64,000 bases of DNA from assembly GCA_036172665.1 (NCBI GenBank), contig CM069870.1, positions 43,854,001 to 43,918,000 on the forward strand. The letters run 5' to 3'. Position 1 is the first letter of the stretch. Every line of letters begins with the position of its first letter. The translations under genes and the position numbers were made by a program. Source of the stretch: Prosopocoilus inquinatus. Taxonomy: Eukaryota; Arthropoda; Insecta; Coleoptera; Lucanidae. Below the pieces are notes generated by a model that was not told the origin of the DNA, searched no databases, and saw only the letters and a list, made by a program, of their open reading frames with translations. This document shows, piece after piece, positions 28,782-40,247 of this stretch.

Positions 28782-31360
28782 TGAAACGGTCGCGGATTTG
28801 CTTATAAACAAATCGTGATTGATTTTCGATTGTGGAACAAATTACAAATAACAGACAAATATTGTTTTTCGTAGAAGTTCTAGTAACGCCGGAAACGGTT
28901 GAGACGGGTCGTTGTAGGTTTACAAGAGGCAATAAATTTTAAGTACAGAACACTTCAGTAACAGCAGGGTATTGCCAAGATTTTAGAATGTATTCGTTTT
29001 GTTTCATTTTGTGAAGGAGTGTCAGTCATGCTTTAATAGGATAAGGGCCGGTTATGTAAGATGAGATGATTTTCAAAATCACTGGGGGGTCGAGTTGTTT
29101 TTGGAAGGCGATAACTTTAGAACGAACCTTAACTTTCGCAAAGGAAACAATAAATCAGTCACTTGTAAAGAGAGTGCATGTTCAAAATTTTAAGAGAAAA
29201 GTAACAGACTTCGAGATGGACATTTACGGTGAGTTATGCGTGTAAATTTATTACTGGGGTGTTTTCTAAAAGGAGGAGGAGAGTAACTTTTCGAAAACGG
29301 TATCGATTGGTCGGGGATGTTGTCAAGCTCTTTTCGAAAAATCGGGTGGGGCTCACTAACGAGGGTGGAAAAGGGAAAAGTTATTTTAATTAAGGGAGTC
29401 AGATTTTGTCATCTAAAAAGACCGGTTGAATACCAAACGCCGAGTTGCAATTTTGAATTTAGTAGTCTGTCTTAAGTAAGGTGTGTTCCATAATCGTGTT
29501 TTCAATCACCATTACGGGTGTAACTTCAAGTGTTTGAAAGGCATTTTTATAAATTTTTGCTTCCGCACACGGGCTCGACGCGAGTGGTTTTAAAACAGAG
29601 TGAGTGGTGCGCAAATTACTCGGACTTGGACACTTAGGTAAAAGGTCATTTAATCATTATTGCTTCGCCGCATTTTTGGTGGTTTTAATTGATTCCAAAC
29701 CCTTTTAATCGAGTCGTAATTGTAGACAGAGAGCGTTGAAATTCAATAATCGAGTTCGCATTCGAGTCAGTTTGAATTTACATAATTAAACACACAGTTG
29801 GTTGACGTTCCCAACTTTGCCTTATAAATTACTAGTATTTTAATTGTAGAATTGTCATATTTAAGTTTAAATCAGTGTATGTCACTAGGTTCGTCGGAGT
29901 ACGCGTTCTGCGACTTGATCAACTAAAGTAGTTAACTTTACCACGAATCTACTGAAATCTCCAGTCCAGTGTACTAATTATAGAAGTGTTTTTGTCACCT
30001 TTGGAAACCCTCGTATCATTTAGTGACCTCGCTCACAACTGGGATCTGAGTGATTACGAGAGTTCTCCCAGTTTGAATTCCTGGTCGAAAGGCAAGTAAT
30101 ATCTGCCGACTAATTAAGTGTGGCCAGCATTAATTTATCACCAGAAATCAAGGCCAAGTTAATTTCCAGTACGAATTTCTTACAAATTCCGAGGCCAAAG
30201 ATACTGAAACGAAATTAAGCGCTCAACTCACGAAACGAGCATTTCTCCAAACCCGTGGGTTTTACCAGTTGGGGTTTATTGGCTGAGATATATTGCGGGA
30301 GAATATAGAGGATTGACTTTGCGACCACTGGACTTAAGCACCCATAGTGTACGGTCATTATCAGCGGTCAATCGGGTCCACCAAGTGGGTAACAGCTTTA
30401 GGCGACGAAAATATACAGGGGGAAAATAACCGAGAGTCACTGTACCTCAACCCCTATACCTGGTTTCGAGTAGACAAAGTTCCTGGCCAGAAGAATTAAT
30501 CAATCTAGCTTTAGGGGGGGTCCCAAGGGGACATCCGTGAAAAACTAAAAGCGATCACTGTGTATACCTCTGCAAATAGATCACTAAGAACCGCATCTCG
30601 TATCACCCACTTTCCCCAAACATCTAACTAATTAGGAAATTAATTCACCTAATTAAGGTACACTGTAGACTCACGTGTCACGCTGTACATTGGTTGATTT
30701 GGTCAGAGTGTTGTTTTAGAGTACGATCTTAAGTGACAATCACTGTACCTAAACAGAGCTCAATAGAGACATTATTTTTATTGGTAATCAAATCGAGGAC
30801 AAAGTCCCGTGGGAAATTATTGTGCTGATCGAACTCGATTCCACCAGAAATTGTGGTTAAGTTATATCGCTACTATATTCGAGAGTGAAATCTGTTAGCT
30901 GAGTCTTACTGTATTGCTCGCAACTGCTATATTCGGTAATCGCTGTATTGACGTATAAATTCACGAGGGTTTTTACGCTCATTTACCAGATTCCTAGGGG
31001 GGCTGGTAACGGAGTTTTTTCCCCTCGTTATTCTCAATAAACGAAGTAAATTAAATTTAATATCTCGCATTTTTATTTTAACGTACTTAGTTCCTTAAAT
31101 CTCTCAAATTTATTGCGCGACCGCACCAACGAGTCTTGAGTTACATCACAGGTAAGGTCCTACAAATGTAATTAGACGATCACGATTTTTATTGAAATAG
31201 ATAAAACATATGGCCATTTACGAGTCAGAAGTTAATTTTTGATGGTTTCTGAATTACGTGTCAAGTAGAGTAATTTATTTTGCTTTGGTTTGAGACAGTT
31301 TGTTATTGTAATTGGTTGTTCCGTTTAACAACAAAATCAGTGACGTGTCGGCGCGTTACA
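28782..31360. mobile_element. Probable solo LTR of an LTR retrotransposon
   Basis: A 2579-bp non-satellite block interrupts a monomer. It starts TGAAACG and ends CGTTACA (imperfect short inverted ends, 6 of 7 bases) and is flanked by a GATG duplication, the pattern of an LTR (TG...CA, 4-6 bp duplication). I see no open frame of 60 codons and no internal direct repeat of the ends, so this fits a solo LTR left by LTR-LTR recombination rather than a full element. A polyadenylation-like AATAAA lies near 31037, about 325 bp before the right end. LTR length is on the long side. A non-autonomous DNA element is the alternative, but the ends and the 4-bp duplication favour LTR. Orientation cannot be set with confidence. 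Confidence 0.65.
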
Positions 31361-31364
31361 GATG
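31361..31364. other. Target-site duplication, right of LTR insert
   Basis: Second copy of GATG. The satellite resumes in exactly the phase in which it stopped at 28781. Confidence 0.8.
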
Positions 31365-34300
31365 TATCTAATCGATCCTAACTCATCTATCATGTTATTT
31401 GACGTTTGGATGGACTCCAGTAACTCTAATGTTTGATACAAAGTTTTTGGACCCAGCAGGAGCTGGAAATAGTTTGAAACGAAACAACACGTATTGGCGT
31501 TGTTCCTGTGCTGTATCTAATCGATCCTTACTCATATATCATGTTATATGGCGTTTCGATGGACTCCAGTAACTTTGATGGGAGATACGAAGTTCTCGGA
31601 CGCAGCTGAAGCTGGAAATAGTTTTAAATGAAACAACAAGTATTAGCGTTGTTCCTGTGATGTATCTAAACGATCCTTACTTATCTAACATGTTATTTGA
31701 CGTTTGGATGGACTCCAGTAAGTCTGATGTGAGATACAAAGTTCTTGGACGCAGCAGGAGCTGGAAATAGTTTTAAACGAAACAACACGTATTAGCGTTG
31801 TTCCTGTGCTGTATCTAATCGATCCTTACTCATCTATCATGTTATTTGACGTTTGGATGGACTCCAGTAACCCTGACGTGAGATACGAAGTTCTCGGACG
31901 CAGCAGAAGCTGGAAATAGATTTAAACGAAACAACACGTATTAGCGTTGTTCCTGTGATGTATCTAATCGATCCTTACTCATCTATCATGTTATTTGACG
32001 TTTGGATGGACTCCAGTAACTCTGATGTGAGATACAAAGTTTTTGGACGCAGCAGAACCTGGAAATAGTTTTGAACGAAACAACACGTATTAGCGTTGTT
32101 CCTGTGATGTATCTAATCGATCCTTACTCATCTATCATGTTATTTGGCGTTTCGATGGACTCCAGTAGCTCTGATGTGAGATACGACGTTTTCGGACGCA
32201 GCAGAAGCTGGAAATAGTTTTAAACGAAACAACACGTATTAGCGTTGTTCCTGTGATGTATCTAATCGATCCTTACTCATCTATCATGTTATTTGACGTT
32301 TCGATGGACTCCAGTAACTCTAATGTGAGATACGAAATTTTCGGACGCAGCAGAAGCTGGAAATAGTTTTAAACGAAACAACACGCATTAGCGTTGTTCC
32401 TGTGATGTATCTAATCGATCCTTACTTATCTATCGTGTTATTTGACGTTTGGATGGACTCCAGTAACCCTGACGTGAGATACGAAGTTCTCGGACGCAGC
32501 GGAAGCTGGAAATAATTTTAAACGAAACAACACGTATTAGCGTTGTTCCTGTGATGTATCTAATCGATCCTTACTCATCTATCATGTTATTTGACGTTTC
32601 GATGGACTCCAGTAACTCTAATGTGAGATACGAAATTTTCGGACGCAGCAGAAGCTGGAAATAGTTTTAAACGAAACAACACGCATTAGCGTTGTTCCTG
32701 TGATGTATCTAATCGATCCTTATATTTGACGTTTGGATGGACTCCAGTAACCCTGAAGTGAGATACGAAGTTCTCGGACGCAGCAGAAGCTGGAAATAGT
32801 TTTAAACGAAACAACACGCATTAGCGTTGTTCCTGTGATGTATCTAATCGATCCTTACTTATCTATCATGTTATTTGAGGTTTGGATGGACTCCAGTAAC
32901 CCTGACGTGAGATACGAAGTTCTCGGAGGCAGCAGAAGCTGGAAATAGTTTTAAACGAAACAACACGTATTAGCGTTGTTCCTGTGATGTATCTAATCGA
33001 TCCTTACTCATCTATCATGTTATTTGACGTTTGGATGGACTCCAGTAACTCTGATGTGAGATACAAAGTCTTTGGACGCAGCAGAAGCTGGAAATAGTTT
33101 TAAACGAAACAACACGCATTAGCGTTGTTCCTGTGATGTATCTAATCGATCCTTACTTATCTATCATGTTATTTGACGTTTGGATGGACTCCAGTAACCC
33201 TGACGTGAGATACGAAGTTCTCGGAGGCAGCAGAAGCTGGAAATAGTTTTAAACGAAACAACACGTATTAGCGTTGTTCCTGTGATGTATCTAATCGATC
33301 CTTACTTATCTATCATGTTATTTGACGTTTGGATGGACTCCAGTAACCCTGACGTGAGATACGAAGTTCTCGGAGGCAGCAGAAGCTGGAAATAGCTTTA
33401 AACGAAACAACACGTATTAGCAGTTTTTCTGTGATGTATCTAATCGATCCTTACTCATCTATCATGTTATTTGGCGTTTCGATGGAATCCAGTAACTTTG
33501 ATGTGAGATACGACATTTTCGGACGCAGCAGAAGCTGGAAATAGTTTTAAACGAAACAACACGCATTAGCGTTATTCCTGTAATGTATCTAATCGATCCT
33601 TACTTATCTATCATGTTATTTGACGTTTGGATGGACTCCAGTAACCCTGACGTGAGATACGAAGTTCTCGGACGCAGCAGAAGCTGGAAATAGTTTTAAA
33701 CGAAACAACACGCATTAGCGTTGTTCCTGTGATGTATCTAATCGATCCTTACTTATCTATCATGTTATTTGACGTTTGGATGGACTCCAGTAACCCTGAC
33801 GTGAGATACGAAGTTCTCGGAGGCAGCAGAAGCTGGAAATAGTTTTAAACGAAACAACACGTATTAGCGATGTTCCTGTGATGTATCTAATCGATCCTTA
33901 CTCATCTATCATGTTATTTGACGTTTGGATGGACTCCAGTAACTCTGATGTGAGATACAAAGTCTTTGGACGCAGCAGAAGCTGGAAATAGTTTTGAAGG
34001 AAACAACACGTATTAGCGTTGTTCCTGTGATGTATCTAATCGATCCTAACTCATCTATCATGTTATTTGACGTTTGGATGGACTCCAGTAACTCTAATGT
34101 TTGATACAAAGTTTTTGGACCCAGCAGGAGCTGGAAATAGTTTGAAACGAAACAACACGTATTGGCGTTGTTCCTGTGCTGTATCTAATCGATCCTTACT
34201 CATATATCATGTTATTTGGCGTTTCGATGGACTCCAGTAACTTTGATGGGAGATACGAAGTTCTCGGACGCAGCTGAAGCTGGAAATAGTTTTAAATGAA

Positions 34301-35221
34301 ACAACACGTATTAGCGTTGTTCCTGTGATGTATCTAAACGATCCTTACTTATCTAACATGTTATTTGACGTTTGGATGGACTCCAGTAAGTCTGATGTGA
34401 GATACAAAGTTCTTGGAAGCAGCAGGAGCTGGAAATAGTTTTAAACGAAACAACACGTATTAGCGTTGTTCCTGTGCTGTATCTAATCGATCCTTACTCA
34501 TATATCATGTTATTTGGCGTTTCGATGGACTACAGTAACTTTGATGTGAGATACGAAGTTCTCGGACGCAGCTGAAGCTGGAAATAGTTTTAAATGAAAC
34601 AACACGTATTAGTGTTGTTCCTGTGATGTATCTAAACGATCCCTACTTATCTAACATGTTATTTGACGTTTGGATGGACTCCAGTAAGTCTGATGTGAGA
34701 TACAAAGTTTTTGGACGCAGCAGGAGCTGGAAATAGTTTTAAACGAAACAACACGCATTAGCGTTGTTCCTGTGATGTATCTAATCGATCCTTACTCATC
34801 TATCATGTTATTTGACGTTTGGATGGACTCCAGTAACTCTGATGTGAGATACAAAGTTTTTGGACGCAGCAGGAGCTGGAAATAGTTTTAAACGAAACAA
34901 CACGTATTAGCGTTGTTCCTGTGCTGTATCTAATCGATCCTTACTCATCTATCATGTTATTTGACGTTTGGATGGACTCCAGTAACCCTGACGTGAGATA
35001 CGAAGTTCTCGGACGCAGCAGAAGCTGGAAATAGTTTTAAACGAAACAACACGTATTAGCGTTGTTCCTGTGATGTATCTAATCGATCCTTACTCATCTA
35101 TCATGTTATTTGACGTTTGGATGGACTCCTGTAACTCTGATGTGAGATACAAAGTTTTTGGACGCAGCAGAACCTGGAAATAGTTTTGAACGAAACAACA
35201 CGTATTAGCGTTGTTCCTGTG

Positions 35222-35227
35222 ATGTAT
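35222..35227. other. Polinton target-site duplication, left
   Basis: ATGTAT directly precedes AGTAGT and is repeated directly after ACTACT at 54415-54420. Six-bp duplications and AG...CT ends are the Polinton hallmark. Confidence 0.95.
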
Positions 35228-35377
35228 AGTAGTAGGAATAGGCCGATTCTGGAACCTCCTCCGACCTTGACCAATAAAATTCAAGGTCAAGGTCGGAGGA
35301 GGTTCCAGAATCGGCCTATTCCTGACGTGACCCCACCATGAGCTTCAAGGTCAAGGTCATGACCTTGAGGTGACCTT
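35228..35377 (+). repeat. Polinton left terminal inverted repeat
   Basis: Matches the reverse complement of about 54265-54414. The outer 99 bp match except for one base in the palindrome loop (position 35279 region). The inner third carries a few substitutions and indels, and the repeat then fades into the 11-bp tandem array. Confidence 0.93.
35234..35323. repeat. Terminal hairpin palindrome, left
   Basis: Perfect 39-bp arms (35234-35272 and 35285-35323) around a 12-base AT-rich loop (35273-35284). The arm begins AGGAATAGG and ends GACCTTGACC. If single-stranded it could fold into a long hairpin 6 bases from the element's end. The same structure is present at the right end. Confidence 0.95.
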
Positions 35378-36090
35378 GAAATGACCTTGAGGTGACCTTG
35401 AAATGACCGTGAGGTGAACTTGAGGTGACCTTGAAATGACCTTGAGGTGACCTTGAAATGACCTTGAGGTGACCTTGAAATGACCTTGTGGTGACCTTGA
35501 GATGACCTTGTGGTGACCTTGAAATGACCTTGAGGTGACCTTGAAATGACCTTGAGGTGACCTTGAAATGACCTTGAGGTGACCTTGAGATGACCTTGAA
35601 ATGACCTTGAGGTGACCTTGAAATGACCTTGAGGTGACCTTGAAATGACCTTGAGGTGACCTTGAAATGACCTTGAAATGACCTTGAGGTGACCTTGAAA
35701 TGACCTTGAAATGACCTTGAGGTGACCTTGAGATGACCTTGAGGTGACCTTGAGATGACCTTGAGATGACCTTGAGGTGACCTTGAAATGACCTTGAAAT
35801 GACCTTGAAATGACCTTGAAATGACCCTGAGGTGACCTTGGAATGACCTTGAGGTGACCTTGAAATGACCTTGAGGTGACCTTGAAATAACCTTGAGGTG
35901 ACCTTGAAATGACCTTGAGGTGACCTTGAAATGACCTTGAGGTGACCTTGAAATAACCTTGAAATGACCCCAAGATGACCTTGAAATGACCTCGAGGTGA
36001 CCTTGAAATGACCTTGAAATGACTCTGAGGTGACCTTTAAATGACCTTGGGGTGACCTTGAGCCGACCTTGAAATGACTGAGGTGACCTC
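35360..36090. repeat. 11-bp minisatellite (TGACCTTGARR), about 65 units
   Basis: Tandem 11-mers, mostly alternating TGACCTTGAAA and TGACCTTGAGG, start directly inside the left TIR and decay rightward. Because 11 is not a multiple of 3, every frame reads the same 11-residue repeat, which explains two long minus-strand open frames (35287-35973 and 35316-36119) that I do not regard as genes. On the minus strand each unit contains TCAAGGTCA, the extended half-site known for FTZ-F1/SF-1 and ERR nuclear receptors. Function is unknown. Confidence 0.95.
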
Positions 36091-36170
36091 GTAACGGACC
36101 TTGAAGCGCGGTGACTCAAATGTAATTGTTTTGAAATAACCCTGACGCAACCTGTTATTGAATATGTACC

Positions 36171-36203
36171 TATTTAAGGAGGTGTTTAATTTGATATCCG
36201 CAG
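36171..36203 (+). promoter_or_regulatory. Possible TATA box/initiator for PolB
   Basis: TATTTAAGG at 36171-36179, with a CAGA whose A lies at 36202, 31 bases downstream. The arrangement suits an RNA polymerase II core promoter, but the match is weak. The PolB start codon follows at 36281 after an apparently plain 78-base leader. Confidence 0.35.
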
Positions 36204-36280
36204 ACCGGTTGACCCTCAGATTGAGTTTACCAACTTATTGAACGTAGTGAACGTGATAGTGCTTATTAAAATTATAAAAC

Positions 36281-39200
36281 ATGTTTGATTGCAATCAGTG
36301 TGGCAAACAATTTACGCGAATCGATAATATGAATCGTCATTTGCGTACGTCATGCCAGGGAAAACGTTTGAAATTAGATGAAATTGCCGGACCGTCCAAA
36401 GTTGTTGACCAGGTGAACGTTATGAAATGTGATGTGTGTGAAATATACGTCAGCAGAAAGTGTTTCTCAGCACATTTGCGTAGTAATTCACATAAAAGTA
36501 ATGCTTTTGTGGTCGTCGATAACGGCGTGGAGAAGATAGCTGGTGCATTCGGAGATAAAATCGTAACGTACCGTATAACGGAACCTTACAATTATGTCGA
36601 TGTCGAGGATTTTATGTACAATATTCAAGAAAAAGTACTAACTTTGGTTCAAAGTATATTAGACATCCATAAAGCATTAAAGTGGAATGTGGAAATTTTC
36701 GGAGTATATTTCTTAGATTCTAAAGAAAGTTCTGAGATAAAATCTTTTAACACCAAGAATAAAATAACTTGTTTTGGAACTGATATATACAATATATATC
36801 GTGATTTTGTAAACGAAATACATGTAAAAATGTCGGAATTTCAGGAGAGAGATTCAGGTAAAACAAATAATAGGTGCAATCGTTTAGAATAAAACTTAAA
36901 GTTGCAAATATTGTTACAGGATGGACTTTGTGCAGAATTTTATATATGGAAGTCAACATTAATAAATACAATCCACTGAAAGCATCCAGCTTCATGCCAT
37001 TACCGTCTTCAATAAGTGCGAAGAAAGCTGTCATAAATGTCAGAAATAACGACAACGCTTGCTTTGCCTGGGCGATAACGTCAGCGATGTGTCAACCGAC
37101 AGGTCTTCCTCAAAGGATGTCTTCGTATCCCCATTATAACACAGTAGCGGATTTCACTGACCTAGAATTTCCACTGAAAGTTTGTGACGTGAAGAAATTT
37201 GAAAGCAAGAACAATATTTCTATAAATGTCTACGGACTCGGTTCCCATTATAATGGTAAGGTTACGGTTGATGAAGTTGTAGGACCGTTACATTTTACTA
37301 AAAATAGAAAAAATATTCATATAAACTTATTATTAATTGATGACAACAACGGAAATACTCACTATTGTTGGATTAAAAATTTATCACGTTTAGTGTCAAA
37401 ACAGACTTCACATCACGGTCACGAGAAATATATTTGTGAAGGATGTTTAGTGTATTTTCCATGTATTGAAAAATTGCAACGACACGAGAGGGAAGACTGT
37501 AAAGTTATCAAAACAGTTTTACCATCGACAGAGTTAAAAATAAATAAGTATGGTGAATCTTTGCCAGAGAATATATTACAATTTGAAAATTTTGAAAAAC
37601 AGTTAAAACTTCCTTTTGTTATATATGCCGATTTCGAAGCATTGCTAAAACCACTGGACAGAGTAGAACCAAATCCAGATAAATCTTTCACTGTTAAGTG
37701 TTATGAACACGAACCTCATTCATTTGCATATTACATTAAGTGCAGTTTCAATGCAAATTTGTCAATGTTAAAGTTATATCGCGGAGAGAATGCCGCCACT
37801 GAGTTTATAAAATGGTTAGAAAAAGATATTAAAGAAATTTACGATAAATATTTAAGTAAAATTGAGCCGATGACTGATTTAACACGAGAAGAAAAAGAGG
37901 CATACGACCGTGCAACAATGTGTCATATTTGTGAAAAACCAATATTAGATGTTAAGGAGAAGGTGCGTGATCACGAACATTTATCGGGAGCGTTTAGAGG
38001 TGCTGCTCACTCTGTGTGCAACATTAATTTTAAAATACCAAAATTTATTCCAGTGTTTTTTCATAATCTTTCTAATTATGACAGTCACTTGTTTGTAAAG
38101 ACAATGGCATTAGAAGGTGAAGATGTGGACGTGATCGCACAAAATAAGGAAAAATATATATCCTTTTCGAAATTAATACACGTGGGGGATAAGACAGACT
38201 GTAAAGGTAAAAAGCGTAAAGTATATTTCAAAATAAGATTTGTAGATTCTTTTCGTTTCATGCAATCGTCTTTAGAGAAATTAAGTTCATACTTGGAAGA
38301 TTGGCAATGTAGGGAAATTAGAAAATATTTTAACGATGAGGAGATGTTTAAATTAATACGTCAAAAAGGAATTTTCCCGTATTGTTTTATTGACTCACTC
38401 ATGAAATTAGATTTTGCCACTTTACCTTCTAAGAAAGATTTTTATGATGTGCTGTATGATGAACACGTAAGTGATGAAGATTATGAGAGAGCACAGCGCG
38501 TTTGGAATTTATTTAACTGTAAAACTATGGGTGATTACAGTGATGTATACGTAACATCTGATGTTTTACTGTTGGCAGACGTATTTGAAAATTTCAGAGA
38601 CCTTTGTATTGATAATTACAAACTAGATCCTTGCCATTTTTTCACCGCTCCAGGATTAAGTTGGGATGCAATGTTAAGAATGACAAAAATTAAATTAGAG
38701 TTACTGCAAGATGTTGATATGCTACATTTTTTTAGAATGGGTATACGCGGTGGAGTGAGTATGTGCACTAAAAGAATCGAAAACGCTAATAATAAATTTG
38801 TGCATGGTTTTGACTCTAAGAAGGCAACTAAATATTTACTATATCTTGATGCTACAAATCTGTACGGTCACGCAATGTGTTCCAGATTTCCGTGGGGAGA
38901 ATTTACTTGGTTGTGTACAGAAGAGATTAACAATCTTAACATTTCAGAGTTAGAAGAAAATTCAGATGTCGGGTACATATTCGAAGTAGATTTGGAATAC
39001 CCGACTCATTTACATGACAACCACAACGAATTACCATTTTGTCCGGAAAACATAATTCCTCCAAATTCGAAATATGGTAAACTTATTCCAAATCTGTACA
39101 ACAAAAGGAAATACATAATTCACTATTTAAATCTGAAACAATGTTTGGAAAATGGTTTAATATTAAACCAAATTCATAGGGCAATTAAATTTAAGCAATC

Positions 39201-40134
39201 TCGTTGGCTAAAAATATACATAGACTTTAATTCACAAAAACGAGCTGAAGCTAAAAACGAATTCGAAAAAAATTTTTACAAATTATTAAATAATAGTGTT
39301 TTCGGTAAAACTATGGAAAATGTTGAGAATCGCGTCGACATTAAATTGGCCACCAGCTGGGAAACCCATAATCGAAGACCGGGAGCTGAATCATTGATAG
39401 CTAAACCAAACTATAAATCGAGTAAAATTTTTAGTGATCACCTGGCCGCAATAGAATTATGCAAAGTACAAGTAAATTATAATAAACCTTTATACGTAGG
39501 GTTTTGTGTTTTGGAAATATCAAAAACAGTAATGTACGATTTTTATTACAATTTTATAAAGCGAAAATATAACAATAGAGCAGCTTTATTATATACTGAT
39601 ACGGATAGTTTAATACTGACCGTTAATACTGATAATGTATACGATGACATAAAGCAAAATTTAGATAAATTTGATACTTCAAATTACCCACCGAATAATG
39701 TACATGAAATGCCTCGAACTGAATCAGTTATTGGACGATTTAAAGACGAATACGCAGGACAGGTTATAGAATCTTTTATCGGGACCGGTGCGAAAGCCTA
39801 CTGTGTAAAGCTTATTTCAAAATGTACTAAGAAAGCAAAAGGTGTTAAAAAATACGTTATAGATAAATACTTATCTGTAGATGACTACAAAGAAATCATT
39901 GAACGAGATGGTTTTATTTTTAAAAAGATGTACGTGTTTCACTCAGATTTTCATACGGTGTATACAGAGTTGAAAAATAAAATTGCCTTATCATCTAAAG
40001 ACGATAAACGTTATATTTTGGATGACAAAATTCATACTCTGGCGTGGGGTCACCATAAAATTGCTGATATAGAAAGAGATAAAACACTAAAAGAACTAAT
40101 TGAAAAACTGGAAAAAGAATTAGAAAATAAATAA
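36281..40134 (+). CDS. polB: Protein-primed family B DNA polymerase with N-terminal zinc fingers (two exons)
   Basis: Replicates the element. Exon 1 (36281-36857, 192 codons plus one base) has a C2HC finger (C4, C7, H20, C25) and a C2H2 finger (C50, C53, H65, H71). Exon 2 (36920-40134) carries the polymerase. The spliced product is about 1263 aa. In exon-2 frame numbering (counted from 36874) I see another zinc-binding stretch (about 188-209), Exo I DFE (253-255), an HNH/endonuclease VII-like CHIC...RDHEH...C segment (about 350-382), Exo II FHNLSNYDSH (396-405), Exo III-like TSDVLLLADVF (561-571), motif A DATNLYG (659-665), motif B KLLNNSVFG (803-811), motif C YTDTDS (907-912), and a later GTGAKAY. 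All catalytic motifs look intact. Without splicing, exon 1 would stop at 36892. The residues on both sides of the junction fit the conserved N-terminal region I recall in Polinton polymerases. It is the only rightward gene. Confidence 0.95.
36858..36919 (+). other. 62-bp spliceosomal intron in polB
   Basis: Donor CAG|GTAAAA at 36858 and acceptor TTGTTACAG|GA ending at 36919. Splicing joins one base of a codon (36857) to two bases (36920-36921), giving a Gly codon and entering the polymerase frame exactly. The intron contains the in-frame TAA (36890-36892) that would otherwise end exon 1. Confidence 0.85.
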
Positions 40135-40247
40135 AGTATGTTTTATCTATAAGTTCTGTTAGAAAGTAAATAAATTAATTTGTAAAATTCATTTATTGTG
40201 TATTGTGAGTATTGTATGTTTACAGTTGTAGTTAATAAATATTTATT
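40126..40247. terminator. Back-to-back polyadenylation signals between polB and integrase
   Basis: Plus-strand AATAAA at 40126-40131 and 40130-40135 overlap the polB stop, and another lies at 40169-40174. Minus-strand AATAAA (TTTATT on plus) lies at 40242-40247, over the integrase stop, and at 40192-40197, about 50 bases beyond it. The 111-bp gap between the convergent genes therefore seems to serve both 3' ends, so transcripts probably overlap. Confidence 0.7.

Larger units (their letters stand above)
31361..35227. repeat. 149-bp satellite array, middle block
   Basis: About 26 monomers of the same family, including the 14-bp-deleted form at about 32722. The block carries an internal offset of 2668 bp (18 monomers, one deleted): the rare variants just right of the LTR (cctaactc, aatgtttgatac, ggacccagc) recur at 34029 onward. 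It also holds an empty-site copy of the Polinton target at 32107-32112. Confidence 0.97.

Noticed and set aside
28782..31360. Full LTR retrotransposon with two LTRs
   Set aside because: No internal direct repeat of the ends and no gag/pol frame; 2.6 kb is better explained as a solo LTR.
33909..35290. Minus-strand 66-aa frames at 33909-34109 and 35090-35290
   Set aside because: Satellite reverse-strand frames, the second running into the TIR; no codon or motif support.
35287..36119. Two long minus-strand open frames (228 and 267 aa) with an 11-residue repeat
   Set aside because: They come from the 11-bp tandem array, which lacks stops in every frame; both frames spell the same repeat, and part lies in the TIR.
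36747..37055. 102-aa minus-strand frame opposite polB
   Set aside because: Lies opposite the exon 1/intron/exon 2 junction; no motif and no promoter.
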